Origin: Acidobacteriota bacterium
GTDB lineage: Bacteria; Acidobacteriota; Terriglobia; Terriglobales; Acidobacteriaceae
Length of the DNA stretch: 64,000 bases
Direction: 5' to 3'
NCBI GenBank assembly: GCA_013289795.1
Contig: JABCZH010000018.1
Coordinates: 1 to 64,000 of the forward strand
This document shows, piece after piece, positions 33,881 to 43,678 of the stretch. The position numbers were made by a program, and so were the translations under genes. Within the stretch, counting starts at the first letter, position 1. Each line of letters opens with the position of its first letter. Under the pieces are notes generated by a model. It worked only from the letters and a program-made list of their open reading frames with translations. It was not told the DNA's origin and searched no databases.

Positions 33881-36800
33881 TCAAGCCACCTGTTCAACAG
33901 CCCGGGCGTGGCTCTCTATGGCTTCCGACAGACAGCCCTGGAGTTCGCTGGCCAGGAGGTCCACATTTTCTTCGTAGAACATCGATTCATGGCCCCCAGA
34001 GATCTTGAACACCCGTGCTCCCCCAGCAATCAGGCCGTCCCAGCTGGCATGAAAATCCCAATACTGCCCGTGAGGCCAGTCGGTAGACTGAAAGAAAACA
34101 ACCTCGCCCGCGTAAGCCCCCGGCCTATAGACAAAGGAGGCTGGGTGGACGATGGTATCCAAGTCCTGCAAATGCCTCTGGTCGACGGACAAACCCATGG
34201 CGTGGCGCATCCGCCAATATCGGACGCTGGCCCTGCGCTGAATACCCGTCATGCGGTCGCTCATGTATTCCGTTAGCTTTTGCCGGCGAAAATTCCTCAG
34301 GTGATGCCCGGTCCGCCGCAGCAGCAATTCGGTGCGACTCTGCTGGGAAAAATTCTCGTAGTATGCCGGATTCTGGGCGTCGAACATCGCCAGCAGGGCA
34401 ATTTGTTGCCCTTGTTGCGTGAGTTGCCTCGCCATTTCGTAGGCGATCACTCCATTCACGCACAAACCGGCAAGAAAATATGGGCCCTCGGGTTGCACTT
34501 CCTGTAACTGGCGCACCAGGGCGGCCGAAATGTCCTCGAACTTGTAAGGCAGGGGAAGGATGCTGGCGTCTGCCGCCGGAAGATGCAGCCCCAGGATCGG
34601 TTGATTCGGCCCCAGGCGCTTGGCAAGCGGAAGTAAGAATGAACCTCCTCGCACCCAGTACAACGCAGGCCTTGAACCGTTTGCCTGGACCGGAACCACT
34701 GCCGGATGATAGCTCGCGATACCGTGGCCGTTCAGCATCTCCGCCAGTTGGCGGATGGTTGGCGCCTGGAAAACATTCGCCAGCGAGAGTCGTTTTTCAA
34801 ATTGCTGCTCGATGCGGAGCAAAAGCTTTGCCACCAGAAGTGAGTGGCCGCCCAGATCAAAAAAATTTTCCGTCATGCCGAAGCCTTGCTTCCCAAGGAC
34901 CCCGGACCAGATCTCCAGCAGCTTGGCTTCGATCTCGCCACGAGCCGGCAGGGACGATGCTTCCGACGCGGATTGCGAGGGCACGGACAAAGCGTTCCGG
35001 TCCACCTTCCCATTCGGCATCAAGGGCAACCTCTCAAGCACCACGAAGCTGGCAGGAATCATCGCCCCCGGCAGCCTGGTCCCGAGGAAGCGCTTCAGGC
35101 CGTCGGCATCGAACTGCGAGAAGGAGACGGGCACGACGAATGCGACCAAATTCGATTCATGCGCCTCGGTTTGACGCGCTAGCACCACCGCTTGCCGCAC
35201 GCCACTATACTCAGAGATAACCGCTTCGATCTCCTCCGGCTCAATTCGAAAGCCGCGGATCTTGACCTGATGATCCAGGCGCCCCAACAACTCGAGATTT
35301 CCGTCCGGCAAGTAGCGGACCAGGTCTCCGGTCTTATACATTCGCGTGCCCGCAGTCTCGCTGAAAATATCGGGGACAAATCTTTCCCGGGTTTCCTCCG
35401 GCCGTTTCAGGTAACCGCGCGCCACTCCGCCGCCCGCTATGTGAAGCTCACCCGGTACTCCAATGGGCATTGGATTCAGGTGAGGATCCAGAACATACAC
35501 TCGAGTGTTCGGTATGGGACGACCGATGGGAACCAGCTTCTCAGATTTCCCTGCCGCGCACTGGTAAACCGTGCTCCAGACAGTAGCCTCCGTGGGTCCG
35601 TACTCGTTGTACAAAACAGCACGTGGAAGCTTCTTGTAATGGCGCTCGACCAGATCGACCGGACACACTTCGCCCGCCACAATGGCCACGCGTAACGATG
35701 ACAGCTGCCCGGCCGTGGCTTGTTCCAAAAGCAAGCTATATAAGGAGGGAACGCAGAGCAAATGCGAGACCTGATGCTGCTCGGCAAAACTGGCAAGCTG
35801 CGTCAGATTCGATGGCACCGGGCCAGACGTCAATACCAGCGTACCCCCGTAGCACAGGGTCGAAAATATTCCTGCCAATGAGCTGTCGAACGCGAAGGAA
35901 GAGAGCAGCAGGAACCTTGATGGACTCGCACCGTAATAGATCGGGCGAGCGCAGGTTGAATGGATCAGGTTCCCATGCGTAATCTGCACCCCCTTGGGTT
36001 TTCCCGTGGAACCAGAGGTATAGACTACGAACGCTAAGTTATCCATTCGAAGCGAACAACGAACCGGCTCCGCGGTACCAGCGTAGATGTCCTCATCGTC
36101 AACGCACACGACTTCCGCGCCGTCTGTGGGGATTTGGCCTCGCAGACGCCTTTGGGTGAGCAGCACCTTCATGCCGGTTTCCTTTAGCGCGTGAGAGTGC
36201 CTTCCCGCCGGATAACTTGGATCCAACGGAACACAAACCCCACCCGCTTTCAGAACCGCAAGAATCGCCGCCGGCATTTCCCAGGAGGGCTCAAGATAAA
36301 GTCCGATCGGCCTCTCTACGCCGACGCCTCGAGCCTGCAGAAAAGCAGCCAATCTGTCACTTTTCGTCTGCAGGTCTCGATAGGTTAAGTGGCAATTTCC
36401 CTGGGCCACCGCTACCCTGTCCGGCGTGCGTTCTGCTTGTGCGCTGAATAGTTCATGAAGATAGCCAGCGGCCGGAAGCTCGGTTTCAGTATCGTTCCAC
36501 TCGACGCATAGTTGTTGCCGTTCAGCCTCCGTGAGCACCGGCAAACGGGAGATTCGCTCGTCCGGATTCGCGACGATGCCTCTTAAAAGAGTCGTCAGGT
36601 GGCCCGTCATTCGCACAATGGTTGCGGGCTCGAACAGGTCGCTACTGTACTTGAATCGCCCAACCAGCCCAGTGGCACGATCATCGAGTTCCAGACACAG
36701 GTCCAGTTTCGAAAGCCCGGTATCTACCTCCGATTGGGTCAATGCGACCGTCCATCCATCCTGACTCTCCGACATGGGTGGCTCCAGGGTCAGGAGGGCT

Positions 36801-37954
36801 TGAAACAGTGGATTGAAACTCAAGCTGCGGTCGGGATCAACCTCGTTGACCACCTGCGTAAAGGGCGCATCATCGTTCGACAGAGCGTCCAGCGTCACTT
36901 CTCTGGTCCGGCGCAATAACTCGCGAAAGGTTGGGTCCCCAGAGAGGTCGCTCCGCAACACGACGGGATTCAGAAAATATCCCAGCAAGCCTTCCAATTC
37001 GGACCGCTTCCGCCCTGAGCTTACGGTTCCGATGCTGACATCCGCGCAGGACGAATAACGGTACAGGAGCACTGCAAACGCCCCAATCAATCCCATAAAC
37101 AGAGTCGCGCCCTCACGCTGGCTCAACAATTTCAAAGCGTCGCGTAACTCTCGGGGGAAGCTTACAGGGTGGATGGCGCCGCGAAAGCTCTGGGCCGGCG
37201 GCCGGGGCCGGTCAGCGGGCAACTGCAAAAGCGAAGGACTTCCGCCTAACTGCTCTCTCCAATACGCCAGTTGCGAGGCCAGACGTCCACCTTGCGGAAG
37301 CCACCCTTGCTCCCATCGCGCAAAATCAGGGTATTGGGTCGGGAGATCAGGAAGATCCGAGGCTTTATTCTCGTTAAACGCCTTGTAGAGCCTTGCGAGT
37401 TCGGGAAGCAGTACCCGGTAAATCGAGTATCCATCAAAAATTATGTGATGCAGCGTCAGAAATAGCCGGTGTTCGGTATCGCTAAAGTGCACCAGCAAGG
37501 TTCGGAACAATGGACCGCGCGACAAATCGAAGGGGCGCAAAGCATCCTCGACTGCCAGCCTGCGCGCTTCCGATTCCCGCGCCGCGGCGGGTAAGCCCCT
37601 CAGATCCGCAATGCGAACGCGAACCGGCGTAGCGGGCTGCACAACTTGAACCGGTTCTTCGTCCACTGCTCGAAATATGGTTCTCCACGCCTGATGACGA
37701 CGAACAATCTCCGTCAGAACGCGCTCCAGAACCTGCACATCCAGGGTTCCATCCCGATGGAATGTAATGGGCTCGTTATAAATCGGAATTTCTGGAACCA
37801 GCTGAGCGTGCACCCAGATCTGCTGTTGCGCAAAAGACACCGGCGCATACGTCTTCCCCGGTTCCTGAGTTGTGCCTACAGAGGCGCGGGTGTCGAGCGG
37901 GCACGCGCCCCCATCTTTCAGACCCCTCGGATTCTGTGCGAGTTGCGTACTCAA
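33881..37954 (-). CDS. NRPS C-A-T-TE protein with Cys in the thioesterase motif
   Basis: A 1357-residue complete termination module. The condensation domain (about 35-460) has LHHIIFDGYS, the active HHxxxDG motif. The adenylation domain (about 480-985) has VYTSGSTGKPKG, NEYGPTEA and YKTGDLVRY; pocket residues read about D-S-A-L-I-A-E-V-W-K, no sure substrate. The carrier has LGGHSLL near residue 1037. The thioesterase (about 1105-1350) carries GLCVNG at 1163-1168, with Cys1165 in place of the usual Ser, and SGGHESMF with the catalytic His. The TTG start has AAGGA seven bases upstream and overlaps the P450 stop (TTGA). It joins two units and releases the product. Confidence 0.93.
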   Translation of the reverse strand: MSTQLAQNPRGLKDGGACPLDTRASVGTTQEPGKTYAPVSFAQQQIWVHAQLVPEIPIYNEPITFHRDGTLDVQVLERVLTEIVRRHQAWRTIFRAVDEEPVQVVQPATPVRVRIADLRGLPAAARESEARRLAVEDALRPFDLSRGPLFRTLLVHFSDTEHRLFLTLHHIIFDGYSIYRVLLPELARLYKAFNENKASDLPDLPTQYPDFARWEQGWLPQGGRLASQLAYWREQLGGSPSLLQLPADRPRPPAQSFRGAIHPVSFPRELRDALKLLSQREGATLFMGLIGAFAVLLYRYSSCADVSIGTVSSGRKRSELEGLLGYFLNPVVLRSDLSGDPTFRELLRRTREVTLDALSNDDAPFTQVVNEVDPDRSLSFNPLFQALLTLEPPMSESQDGWTVALTQSEVDTGLSKLDLCLELDDRATGLVGRFKYSSDLFEPATIVRMTGHLTTLLRGIVANPDERISRLPVLTEAERQQLCVEWNDTETELPAAGYLHELFSAQAERTPDRVAVAQGNCHLTYRDLQTKSDRLAAFLQARGVGVERPIGLYLEPSWEMPAAILAVLKAGGVCVPLDPSYPAGRHSHALKETGMKVLLTQRRLRGQIPTDGAEVVCVDDEDIYAGTAEPVRCSLRMDNLAFVVYTSGSTGKPKGVQITHGNLIHSTCARPIYYGASPSRFLLLSSFAFDSSLAGIFSTLCYGGTLVLTSGPVPSNLTQLASFAEQHQVSHLLCVPSLYSLLLEQATAGQLSSLRVAIVAGEVCPVDLVERHYKKLPRAVLYNEYGPTEATVWSTVYQCAAGKSEKLVPIGRPIPNTRVYVLDPHLNPMPIGVPGELHIAGGGVARGYLKRPEETRERFVPDIFSETAGTRMYKTGDLVRYLPDGNLELLGRLDHQVKIRGFRIEPEEIEAVISEYSGVRQAVVLARQTEAHESNLVAFVVPVSFSQFDADGLKRFLGTRLPGAMIPASFVVLERLPLMPNGKVDRNALSVPSQSASEASSLPARGEIEAKLLEIWSGVLGKQGFGMTENFFDLGGHSLLVAKLLLRIEQQFEKRLSLANVFQAPTIRQLAEMLNGHGIASYHPAVVPVQANGSRPALYWVRGGSFLLPLAKRLGPNQPILGLHLPAADASILPLPYKFEDISAALVRQLQEVQPEGPYFLAGLCVNGVIAYEMARQLTQQGQQIALLAMFDAQNPAYYENFSQQSRTELLLRRTGHHLRNFRRQKLTEYMSDRMTGIQRRASVRYWRMRHAMGLSVDQRHLQDLDTIVHPASFVYRPGAYAGEVVFFQSTDWPHGQYWDFHASWDGLIAGGARVFKISGGHESMFYEENVDLLASELQGCLSEAIESHARAVEQVA

Positions 37955-39246
37955 GCGCTCGTCCTTGCTGCCGGCTCGGATCCATCAGGCCAGCTGACCC
38001 ATAGTGCAGTCAGGCCTCTGAGACCCAGATTATTTCGCCAAGTGACAGACCCAGGTTCAAGCTTCAATTCTGGCAGGCGTTGCAGAAGTGCAGAAAAAGC
38101 GATCTGCGCTTCCATCCGTGCCAGCGGAGCTCCAAAACAGAAGTGTGCGCCAGCCCCGAAAGCCACATGCCGATTGTCTTTACGGGTGATATCGAGCCGG
38201 TCGGGATCAGGGAAGCGTTGCGGATCGCGGTTGGCAGCCCCCATCACGGCGATCACTGCATCCTTGCGCTTAATGCTTTTGCCTCCGAGTTCAACATCGG
38301 CGGGAGCGATGCGCGCAGTGTGCTGACTGGGACTCTCATAACGCAATAGTTCTTCAACGGCAGAAGGAATCAGTGAAAGATCCGACCTCAGTCGCTTCAG
38401 GACCTCGGGATTGCGCAACAAGGTGAGCAGTCCATTGCCAATCAGGTTGGTGGTGGTCTCCTGGCCGCCAACCATGGTGACAATGAGGTTGGCAATCACT
38501 TCTTCCTCGCTCAAACGATTGCCGTCCACTTCCGCCAACAGCAGATGGTGCACCAATCCTTCCCCTGGACGCTTACGAGCCTCGGCAACGGCTGCCCGGA
38601 AGTAGTCTGTCATCTCCCGCACGCTGCGCAGCACGCGCTCTGTGCGGTCGGGGTTGTGCTGAAAGTTACCCAGCATCTCGGCAAAATCGGCGGACCACGC
38701 CTTCAACTGAACGTGATCAGTGGTAGGCACGCCCAGCAACTCCGCAGTCACCGTGGCCGGCAGCGGCGCAGCAAAGTCCCGGACCACATCCATCCGCCCC
38801 GCCGGCAACATGGTGTCGATCAGCCGCTCGGCGATCCCCTGGATACGGGCACGCAGCATCTCGACCCTGCGCGGGGTAAAAGCTTGTGAACACAGTCCGC
38901 GAAGCCGGGTATGCGCAGGAGGGTCCATAAAAAGCATCTGCCTTACCATTACTTCAGCGATTGGACCCAACTGGGAAAGACCCATCTCTCCCAATTGCTG
39001 CGGCGTGAAAGTACGATTGGCGGAAAAGTCCTGAAGCACGCGTACCACTTCTTCGTAACGGGTTACCACCCAGGCATGCAGGAAAGGGTCCCAGTGAACC
39101 GGGTCTTCGTTGCGTAGGCGGTGATATAGAGGATAAGGATCGGCCAGGACCTCCGGATCCAACAATTGATACAAGCTCAAGACAGGCGGACTGTGGGATG
39201 GAGGAGCATCCCCGGATGTCGAGCTAGTGGCTGGCTGGGTCGCCAT
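37951..39246 (-). CDS. Cytochrome P450
   Basis: A 431-residue soluble bacterial P450. The haem loop is FGAGAHFCFGAPLAR with ligand Cys370. The I-helix oxygen-binding region is VTMVGGQETTTNLIG, where the usual AGxxT reads GGQET. ExxR is in AVEELLRYESP, followed by the RDPQRFPDPDRLDI segment. ATG 39246 is used; an in-frame TTG at 39255 would overlap the A-T gene stop. It sits between two NRPS genes with coupled ends, so it most likely hydroxylates an amino acid on the carrier or the finished peptide, as P450s in glycopeptide and lipopeptide clusters do. Confidence 0.93.
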   Translation of the reverse strand: MATQPATSSTSGDAPPSHSPPVLSLYQLLDPEVLADPYPLYHRLRNEDPVHWDPFLHAWVVTRYEEVVRVLQDFSANRTFTPQQLGEMGLSQLGPIAEVMVRQMLFMDPPAHTRLRGLCSQAFTPRRVEMLRARIQGIAERLIDTMLPAGRMDVVRDFAAPLPATVTAELLGVPTTDHVQLKAWSADFAEMLGNFQHNPDRTERVLRSVREMTDYFRAAVAEARKRPGEGLVHHLLLAEVDGNRLSEEEVIANLIVTMVGGQETTTNLIGNGLLTLLRNPEVLKRLRSDLSLIPSAVEELLRYESPSQHTARIAPADVELGGKSIKRKDAVIAVMGAANRDPQRFPDPDRLDITRKDNRHVAFGAGAHFCFGAPLARMEAQIAFSALLQRLPELKLEPGSVTWRNNLGLRGLTALWVSWPDGSEPAARTSA

Positions 39247-39251
39247 AGAAA

Positions 39252-41132
39252 TCAATCGGCAGCGCTGGTTTGGGTCTGGCGTAGCATGCGCTCGATCTCG
39301 GCGGAGAGTTGCGACGCGGTTGGCGAATCGAAGACGGTGCGCAAGGGCAGCTCAATGCCGAACGAATCGCGGGCTCGCGCAATCAATTGAGTGCCGAGCA
39401 GGGAGTGTCCTCCCAGGAAAAAGAAATTGTCGTGCACGCCCACCTTCTGGACCCCGAGCAATTGCGCCAGAATGGCCACTACACGCGCTTCCACTGGAGT
39501 GGACGGCCCGACCCGGACTTTGTCTTCGTCGGTATTTTCCGGGGTGGGCGCCGGCAGCATCACCCGGTCAATTTTCCCGTTCGGTCCTAGCGGCAGCTGG
39601 TCGATCCGCACGAACGCTGCGGGAATCATGTAGTCAGGTAAATACTTCTTGAGGTATGCCTGCAACGAATCATGGTCGAGCTTCACCCCGTGTGTCGGCA
39701 CCACATAAGCAATCAATCGCGTATCCCCGTTTTCGGCGCGGGCGACCACTACACTAGTCTCGACGCCATAGCATCGATCGAGCAGTGTTGCGATCTCTTC
39801 GGGCTCGATGCGATAGCCCCGGACTTTTATCTGCTCATCAATGCGTCCTACAAACGCGATCTGGCCGTCGGGCAAGTAGCGCGCCAAGTCCCCGGTCTTG
39901 TACATCCGGCCCCCGGCCGTTTGACTGAAGGGATTGGCGATAAACTTCTCCGCATTTAAGCCCGGGCGATTGATGTATCCACGGCCGACGCCATACCCGG
40001 CAATATGCAATTCGCCAATGGCACCGTTCGGAACCGGCTGCAGGTGCTCGTCGAGAATGTAAACTTGGAGACCGTCAATCGGCCTTCCGATCGGCGGAAC
40101 TCCGTCCGGGTGACCGCCCGCTGCTACCACACCCGAGGTGGCTACCACGGTGCACTCAGTCGGCCCGTAATTGTTAATCAGTTGAAACGGGAGTCGTGCC
40201 GAAGGGTAGTGGTGTAAGGCATCCCCGCCGGTAAGCAGAAGACGAAGCGCCGTCTCCTGCGGCCACTCCAACGCAATCAGAGCTTCAGCCAGGGGAGTAG
40301 GGACGAAACTGACGGTGATCCGTTCCGCCACCAGCCAGTCTCGCAATGGTTCGGGAGCCACGCGGACTGCTTCGTCAGGAAAATGCACGCTGCTTCCAGC
40401 CGCGAGATTAGGCCAAACCTCCCACACCGCCGCATCGAAGCCAACGCTGGCCACTTGGCTGGCGCGATCCGATTGCGAAATCGCAAACGCCCGCTGATGC
40501 CACTGAACCAGGTTCAGCAGGCTCTGGTGGGTGATTTGCACACCCTTCGGACGGCCCGTCGAGCCAGACGTATAAATGACATAGGCCAGATTACTTCCAG
40601 AAATATTTACTTGCGGTGCGGCCTCCGGATAATCCGCAATCTGCAGCGCTCGTCTCTCAATGTCCAGAGTCTTCCAGCGTCCGCCGCTGATCCGCTCGCC
40701 AACCTCCTGACGCGCGATCAAGACTGCTGCCTTGGCGTCATCCAACATGAATCGGAGACGCTCTGCCGGGTAGTCGGGGTCTAACGGAATATACGCCCCG
40801 CCCGCCTTCAGAATCGCCAGGGCGGCAACCACCATGAGCGGCGAACGACCCAGGCACAAGCCAACTATGATTTCGGGCCCGATGCCGAGCGAGCGTAAAT
40901 GATGGGCGAGCCGGTTGGAGCGAACTTCGAGTTCACAGTAGGTCAGAGTCTGTTCGTCTGACACCAGAGCCACTCCGTCCGGCATCAGTGCAGCCCTGGC
41001 CCTCACTAATTCGGGGATCAGCAGTTTGTCGCGCAGATCTCTGTTTCCGGATTGTTTAAGCTCAGAGGGTGACTTTGAATTCATGGTGGGGAAGGGCATG
41101 CTTTCTGTCGGGTTGGGGGCGGATGAGTTCAA
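39252..41132 (-). CDS. NRPS A-T didomain, predicted leucine
   Basis: A 626-residue protein. The TTG start at 41132 is chosen because GGAGGT lies six bases upstream; ATG 41100 or 41084 are alternatives without such a site. The adenylation domain has VIYTSGSTGRPKG, NNYGPTEC, YKTGDLARYLPDG and NGKIDR. Pocket residues read by alignment to GrsA are D-A-W-F-L-G-N-V-V-K, which is a published leucine code (Stachelhaus set). The carrier has LGGHSLLGTQ near residue 576. It loads an amino acid for the condensation domain of the next NRPS protein (33881-37954), with the P450 gene between them. Confidence 0.9.
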   Translation of the reverse strand: MNSSAPNPTESMPFPTMNSKSPSELKQSGNRDLRDKLLIPELVRARAALMPDGVALVSDEQTLTYCELEVRSNRLAHHLRSLGIGPEIIVGLCLGRSPLMVVAALAILKAGGAYIPLDPDYPAERLRFMLDDAKAAVLIARQEVGERISGGRWKTLDIERRALQIADYPEAAPQVNISGSNLAYVIYTSGSTGRPKGVQITHQSLLNLVQWHQRAFAISQSDRASQVASVGFDAAVWEVWPNLAAGSSVHFPDEAVRVAPEPLRDWLVAERITVSFVPTPLAEALIALEWPQETALRLLLTGGDALHHYPSARLPFQLINNYGPTECTVVATSGVVAAGGHPDGVPPIGRPIDGLQVYILDEHLQPVPNGAIGELHIAGYGVGRGYINRPGLNAEKFIANPFSQTAGGRMYKTGDLARYLPDGQIAFVGRIDEQIKVRGYRIEPEEIATLLDRCYGVETSVVVARAENGDTRLIAYVVPTHGVKLDHDSLQAYLKKYLPDYMIPAAFVRIDQLPLGPNGKIDRVMLPAPTPENTDEDKVRVGPSTPVEARVVAILAQLLGVQKVGVHDNFFFLGGHSLLGTQLIARARDSFGIELPLRTVFDSPTASQLSAEIERMLRQTQTSAAD

Positions 41133-41299
41133 ACCCATACCTCCAAAATCTAGCACGATGCCTACCAAAGCCCAGTTTCAACAAACTCGTGCGCAGAGTG
41201 TTTTCGGGGCCTCAGGCCAGAGGTGCGGGAGATGTGCGGCCTGCCCTGATCGCAACCGCTCGGCAGATTCCATCTTAGCCCGTCAAACCGTACATCCCT

Positions 41300-41327
41300 A
41301 TCGTACGTTGCTGTAAGTTTAAAGCAA
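41300..41327 (-). promoter_or_regulatory. Possible promoter of the NRPS sub-operon
   Basis: Minus strand: TTGCTT (41327-41322), a 16-base spacer and TACGAT (41305-41300). The 260-base gap here is one of the larger breaks in the run, which fits a sub-operon start. The -35 is weak. Confidence 0.3.
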
Positions 41328-41392
41328 ACGCTACGGCCAGGCACGGGAGACGAATACTCCGTGTCCAAACACTGTAACCTATTGAAGAACCA

Positions 41393-42208
41393 TCATTTAT
41401 TCCTAACAACCGGTTCCGCAATGGCTGCTGGTGCAGCCTTAGCGGAACCCCAGAGACGATACAGGTCCCCGTTCGTCACCGAAGCCAATCCACGCCGGGA
41501 AATTGATTCAAAGGCGGATTCCAGCTTGTTCCATATCCCCAACTCTTCCATCTCCCAGCTATGCAGAATCAGGTGTGCGACGCCGCCGTGCTTATCAACA
41601 TAGTCTAAAGCGTGAGTGAAATGTTCCTGCCAATCGGTGGCGCCATGGAAGTCGCGGAAAAAATTGCGTATGCCGGCGAAATTTCGTTCCAGCAATGCGT
41701 GACGCAATTGAATCAGTGTACTATGCGAAAAAGCCTGGGTGCTGACTCCCCACAAAAAGGGGTTTTCGGGAAAATCGCAGAGATTCATGAGCGTGGTACG
41801 CGCCCCAAGGAAACCAGCGTCCCGCACCAGCGAAGGCGTGGTGCGATTGAACTTACCCCGCGGGTAACAGAATGAAATCACACGTTCCCCTAGAATGTCT
41901 TCCAACCAGCTCTTGCCTTCTTTGATCTCCCGCGACGCCCGTGCGTCGGGCATATGGTTGAGAGGCAGATGACTCAATGTGTGACTGCCGACCTCGAACT
42001 GCTTCGCGACTTCGCGAATCTCGCTCGCTGCAATCACCGGTCGTTCCGGATTGCGTGCAGGTACATAGAAAGTTGCCTGCAACCCATATTTGTGAAGCAG
42101 GTCCGCCGTTCTCGCATCTCTTGCGGACCCGTCATCCACGCTGATGGCGACAAAGCGGTCAAGCGCAACGTCGTTTTGTTGTGACGAAGGAAAAAGCGCG
42201 CTGTCCAT
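41393..42208 (-). CDS. Polysaccharide deacetylase (NodB domain)
   Basis: A 271-residue carbohydrate esterase family 4-like protein without a signal peptide, so it is cytoplasmic as read. VAISVDDGSARD gives the Asp pair, VGSHTLSHLPLN the metal-binding His-x3-His, and CYPRGKFN a later motif; HLILHSWEMEELG gives the last His. ATG 42208 is preferred over TTG 42217. It would remove N- or O-acetyl groups from a sugar in the repeat unit. The free amine so made could be an acceptor for the peptide or an acyl group (inference). Confidence 0.87.
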   Translation of the reverse strand: MDSALFPSSQQNDVALDRFVAISVDDGSARDARTADLLHKYGLQATFYVPARNPERPVIAASEIREVAKQFEVGSHTLSHLPLNHMPDARASREIKEGKSWLEDILGERVISFCYPRGKFNRTTPSLVRDAGFLGARTTLMNLCDFPENPFLWGVSTQAFSHSTLIQLRHALLERNFAGIRNFFRDFHGATDWQEHFTHALDYVDKHGGVAHLILHSWEMEELGIWNKLESAFESISRRGLASVTNGDLYRLWGSAKAAPAAIAEPVVRNK

Positions 42209-42410
42209 GTTGGGCAACCTGAGCCGTCCTATTCTTGGCTCCGCTGGAACAAAGAGAGGTCATCGGGGGACCAATCCTCGCGGTTTCCTGTGCCTCTACT
42301 CGACTACCGCGGGCCAGTCGGTAGGTCGGGCACAATTCTGGACTTTCCACATCCCTGCCCGCAGCTTGAATTCAGCGAAACCTGATTCCAAGAAACGGGG
42401 AAAAACAATC

Positions 42411-43643
42411 TTAGACCGAGGATACTTCATCGAGTTCAGCGACACAGTCTTTGCCAGCTTCTGCGGCGTTGTCCACTATGACCTTGTGGTAAATCTCCAT
42501 AAGTTGACGATAATTGGCCGCCGCAGTGTACTTGGCTTCATACTCGGCGCGGGCGTTGTCGCCCAGTTTCCGCATATGCTGCGGTTGCTCCCATGCCAAT
42601 TTCGCCGTGCGCGCCAAATCTTCGGCATCGCCCGCTCGAAAGAAGAGTCCGGTACGGTCTTCGCTAACCATCTCTTGCATGGCGCCCAGCTTTGACGCCA
42701 GCACCGGAACTCCGCAGGCAAACGCCTCGATGATCGTCAGAGGCATATTCTCATAAAGCTGGCTAGGGAACACCACAAAGCGCGCGCCTTTCATTTCTTC
42801 GATCACGCGTTCCCGCGGCAAGCGACCCGTGAAACTGATGTTGGAAAGCCCCTCGGATCTGACCTGCGATTCCATTTCCTCGCTAAAAGGACCGTCCCCG
42901 ACAATTCGCAGGCCGCAATGCTTCGGCAGTTGACGCCATGCCTTCAGCAAAGTCGGAGCTCCCTTTTGCTCCGAAACCCGTCCCACGAAGAGAGCATAAG
43001 CTGGGTCCCCGGTCCGTTTCCCTGGGTCGGGATCGACACAGTTGGGCTTGATCGAAATCTTCTCGGGCGCAAAGCCGGCATTCACAAACCGGCTTTTCGC
43101 GAATTCCGTGAGTACGATGTAGCGATCTACTGCGTGTGTCCAGGTCTTCTTGGCGCGATGGACAGACAGCATCAGCGCTACCGCCGCAGTCTGTGGGCGT
43201 GAATCCCGATAACAGCCATGCACAACCGACTTCCAAATGCTGCCCTGGGTGCAATCCTCGCATGGTTTTCCATCACGGATGAAGTTCGCTCCCGGGCAAA
43301 GCAGCCGGTAGTTGTGCAGGGTGTGCACAACCGGCACCCGTTCCCTCTGGCATGCCCACAGGATTGAAGGCGAGATGAGTGGGAACGTGTTGTGAACGTG
43401 CACCACGTCCGGCCGGTTCTGCCTTAGCAGCGTCGTGAACTCGCGATATGAGTCAGATGCCCACACCGTGCGCCCAATTATCGTCAGCCGGCGCGCCGTC
43501 GAATACTGGTCCATTTCGTGATTAAAGCGCTGGTATTCCAGGATCTCGTGCCCGGCCTCTCGTAGCAAGCGTCGTTCTTGCCAAAAAACGACGTCTTCCC
43601 CGCCCTGCTCGAGATACGTATTGTGAACCAGAGCAATTTTCAT
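42411..43643 (-). CDS. Glycosyltransferase family 4
   Basis: A 410-residue GT-B retaining transferase. The N-terminal domain starts MKIALVHNTYLEQGGEDVVF, with VVHVHNTFPLISPSIL. A Cys cluster follows (LLCPGANF, CEDCTQGSIW, GCYRD), as in a known GT4 subgroup. The C-terminal nucleotide-binding domain has ALFVGRVSEQKGAPTLLKAW and the E-x7-E motif in SQLYENMPLTIIEAFACGVP. ATG 43643 is preferred over a TTG at 43682. It should add one sugar of the repeat unit on the cytoplasmic face. Confidence 0.9.
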   Translation of the reverse strand: MKIALVHNTYLEQGGEDVVFWQERRLLREAGHEILEYQRFNHEMDQYSTARRLTIIGRTVWASDSYREFTTLLRQNRPDVVHVHNTFPLISPSILWACQRERVPVVHTLHNYRLLCPGANFIRDGKPCEDCTQGSIWKSVVHGCYRDSRPQTAAVALMLSVHRAKKTWTHAVDRYIVLTEFAKSRFVNAGFAPEKISIKPNCVDPDPGKRTGDPAYALFVGRVSEQKGAPTLLKAWRQLPKHCGLRIVGDGPFSEEMESQVRSEGLSNISFTGRLPRERVIEEMKGARFVVFPSQLYENMPLTIIEAFACGVPVLASKLGAMQEMVSEDRTGLFFRAGDAEDLARTAKLAWEQPQHMRKLGDNARAEYEAKYTAAANYRQLMEIYHKVIVDNAAEAGKDCVAELDEVSSV

Positions 43644-43678
43644 GATTTCAGACGGTCCGGATCTCGGTTCAAAATGCG

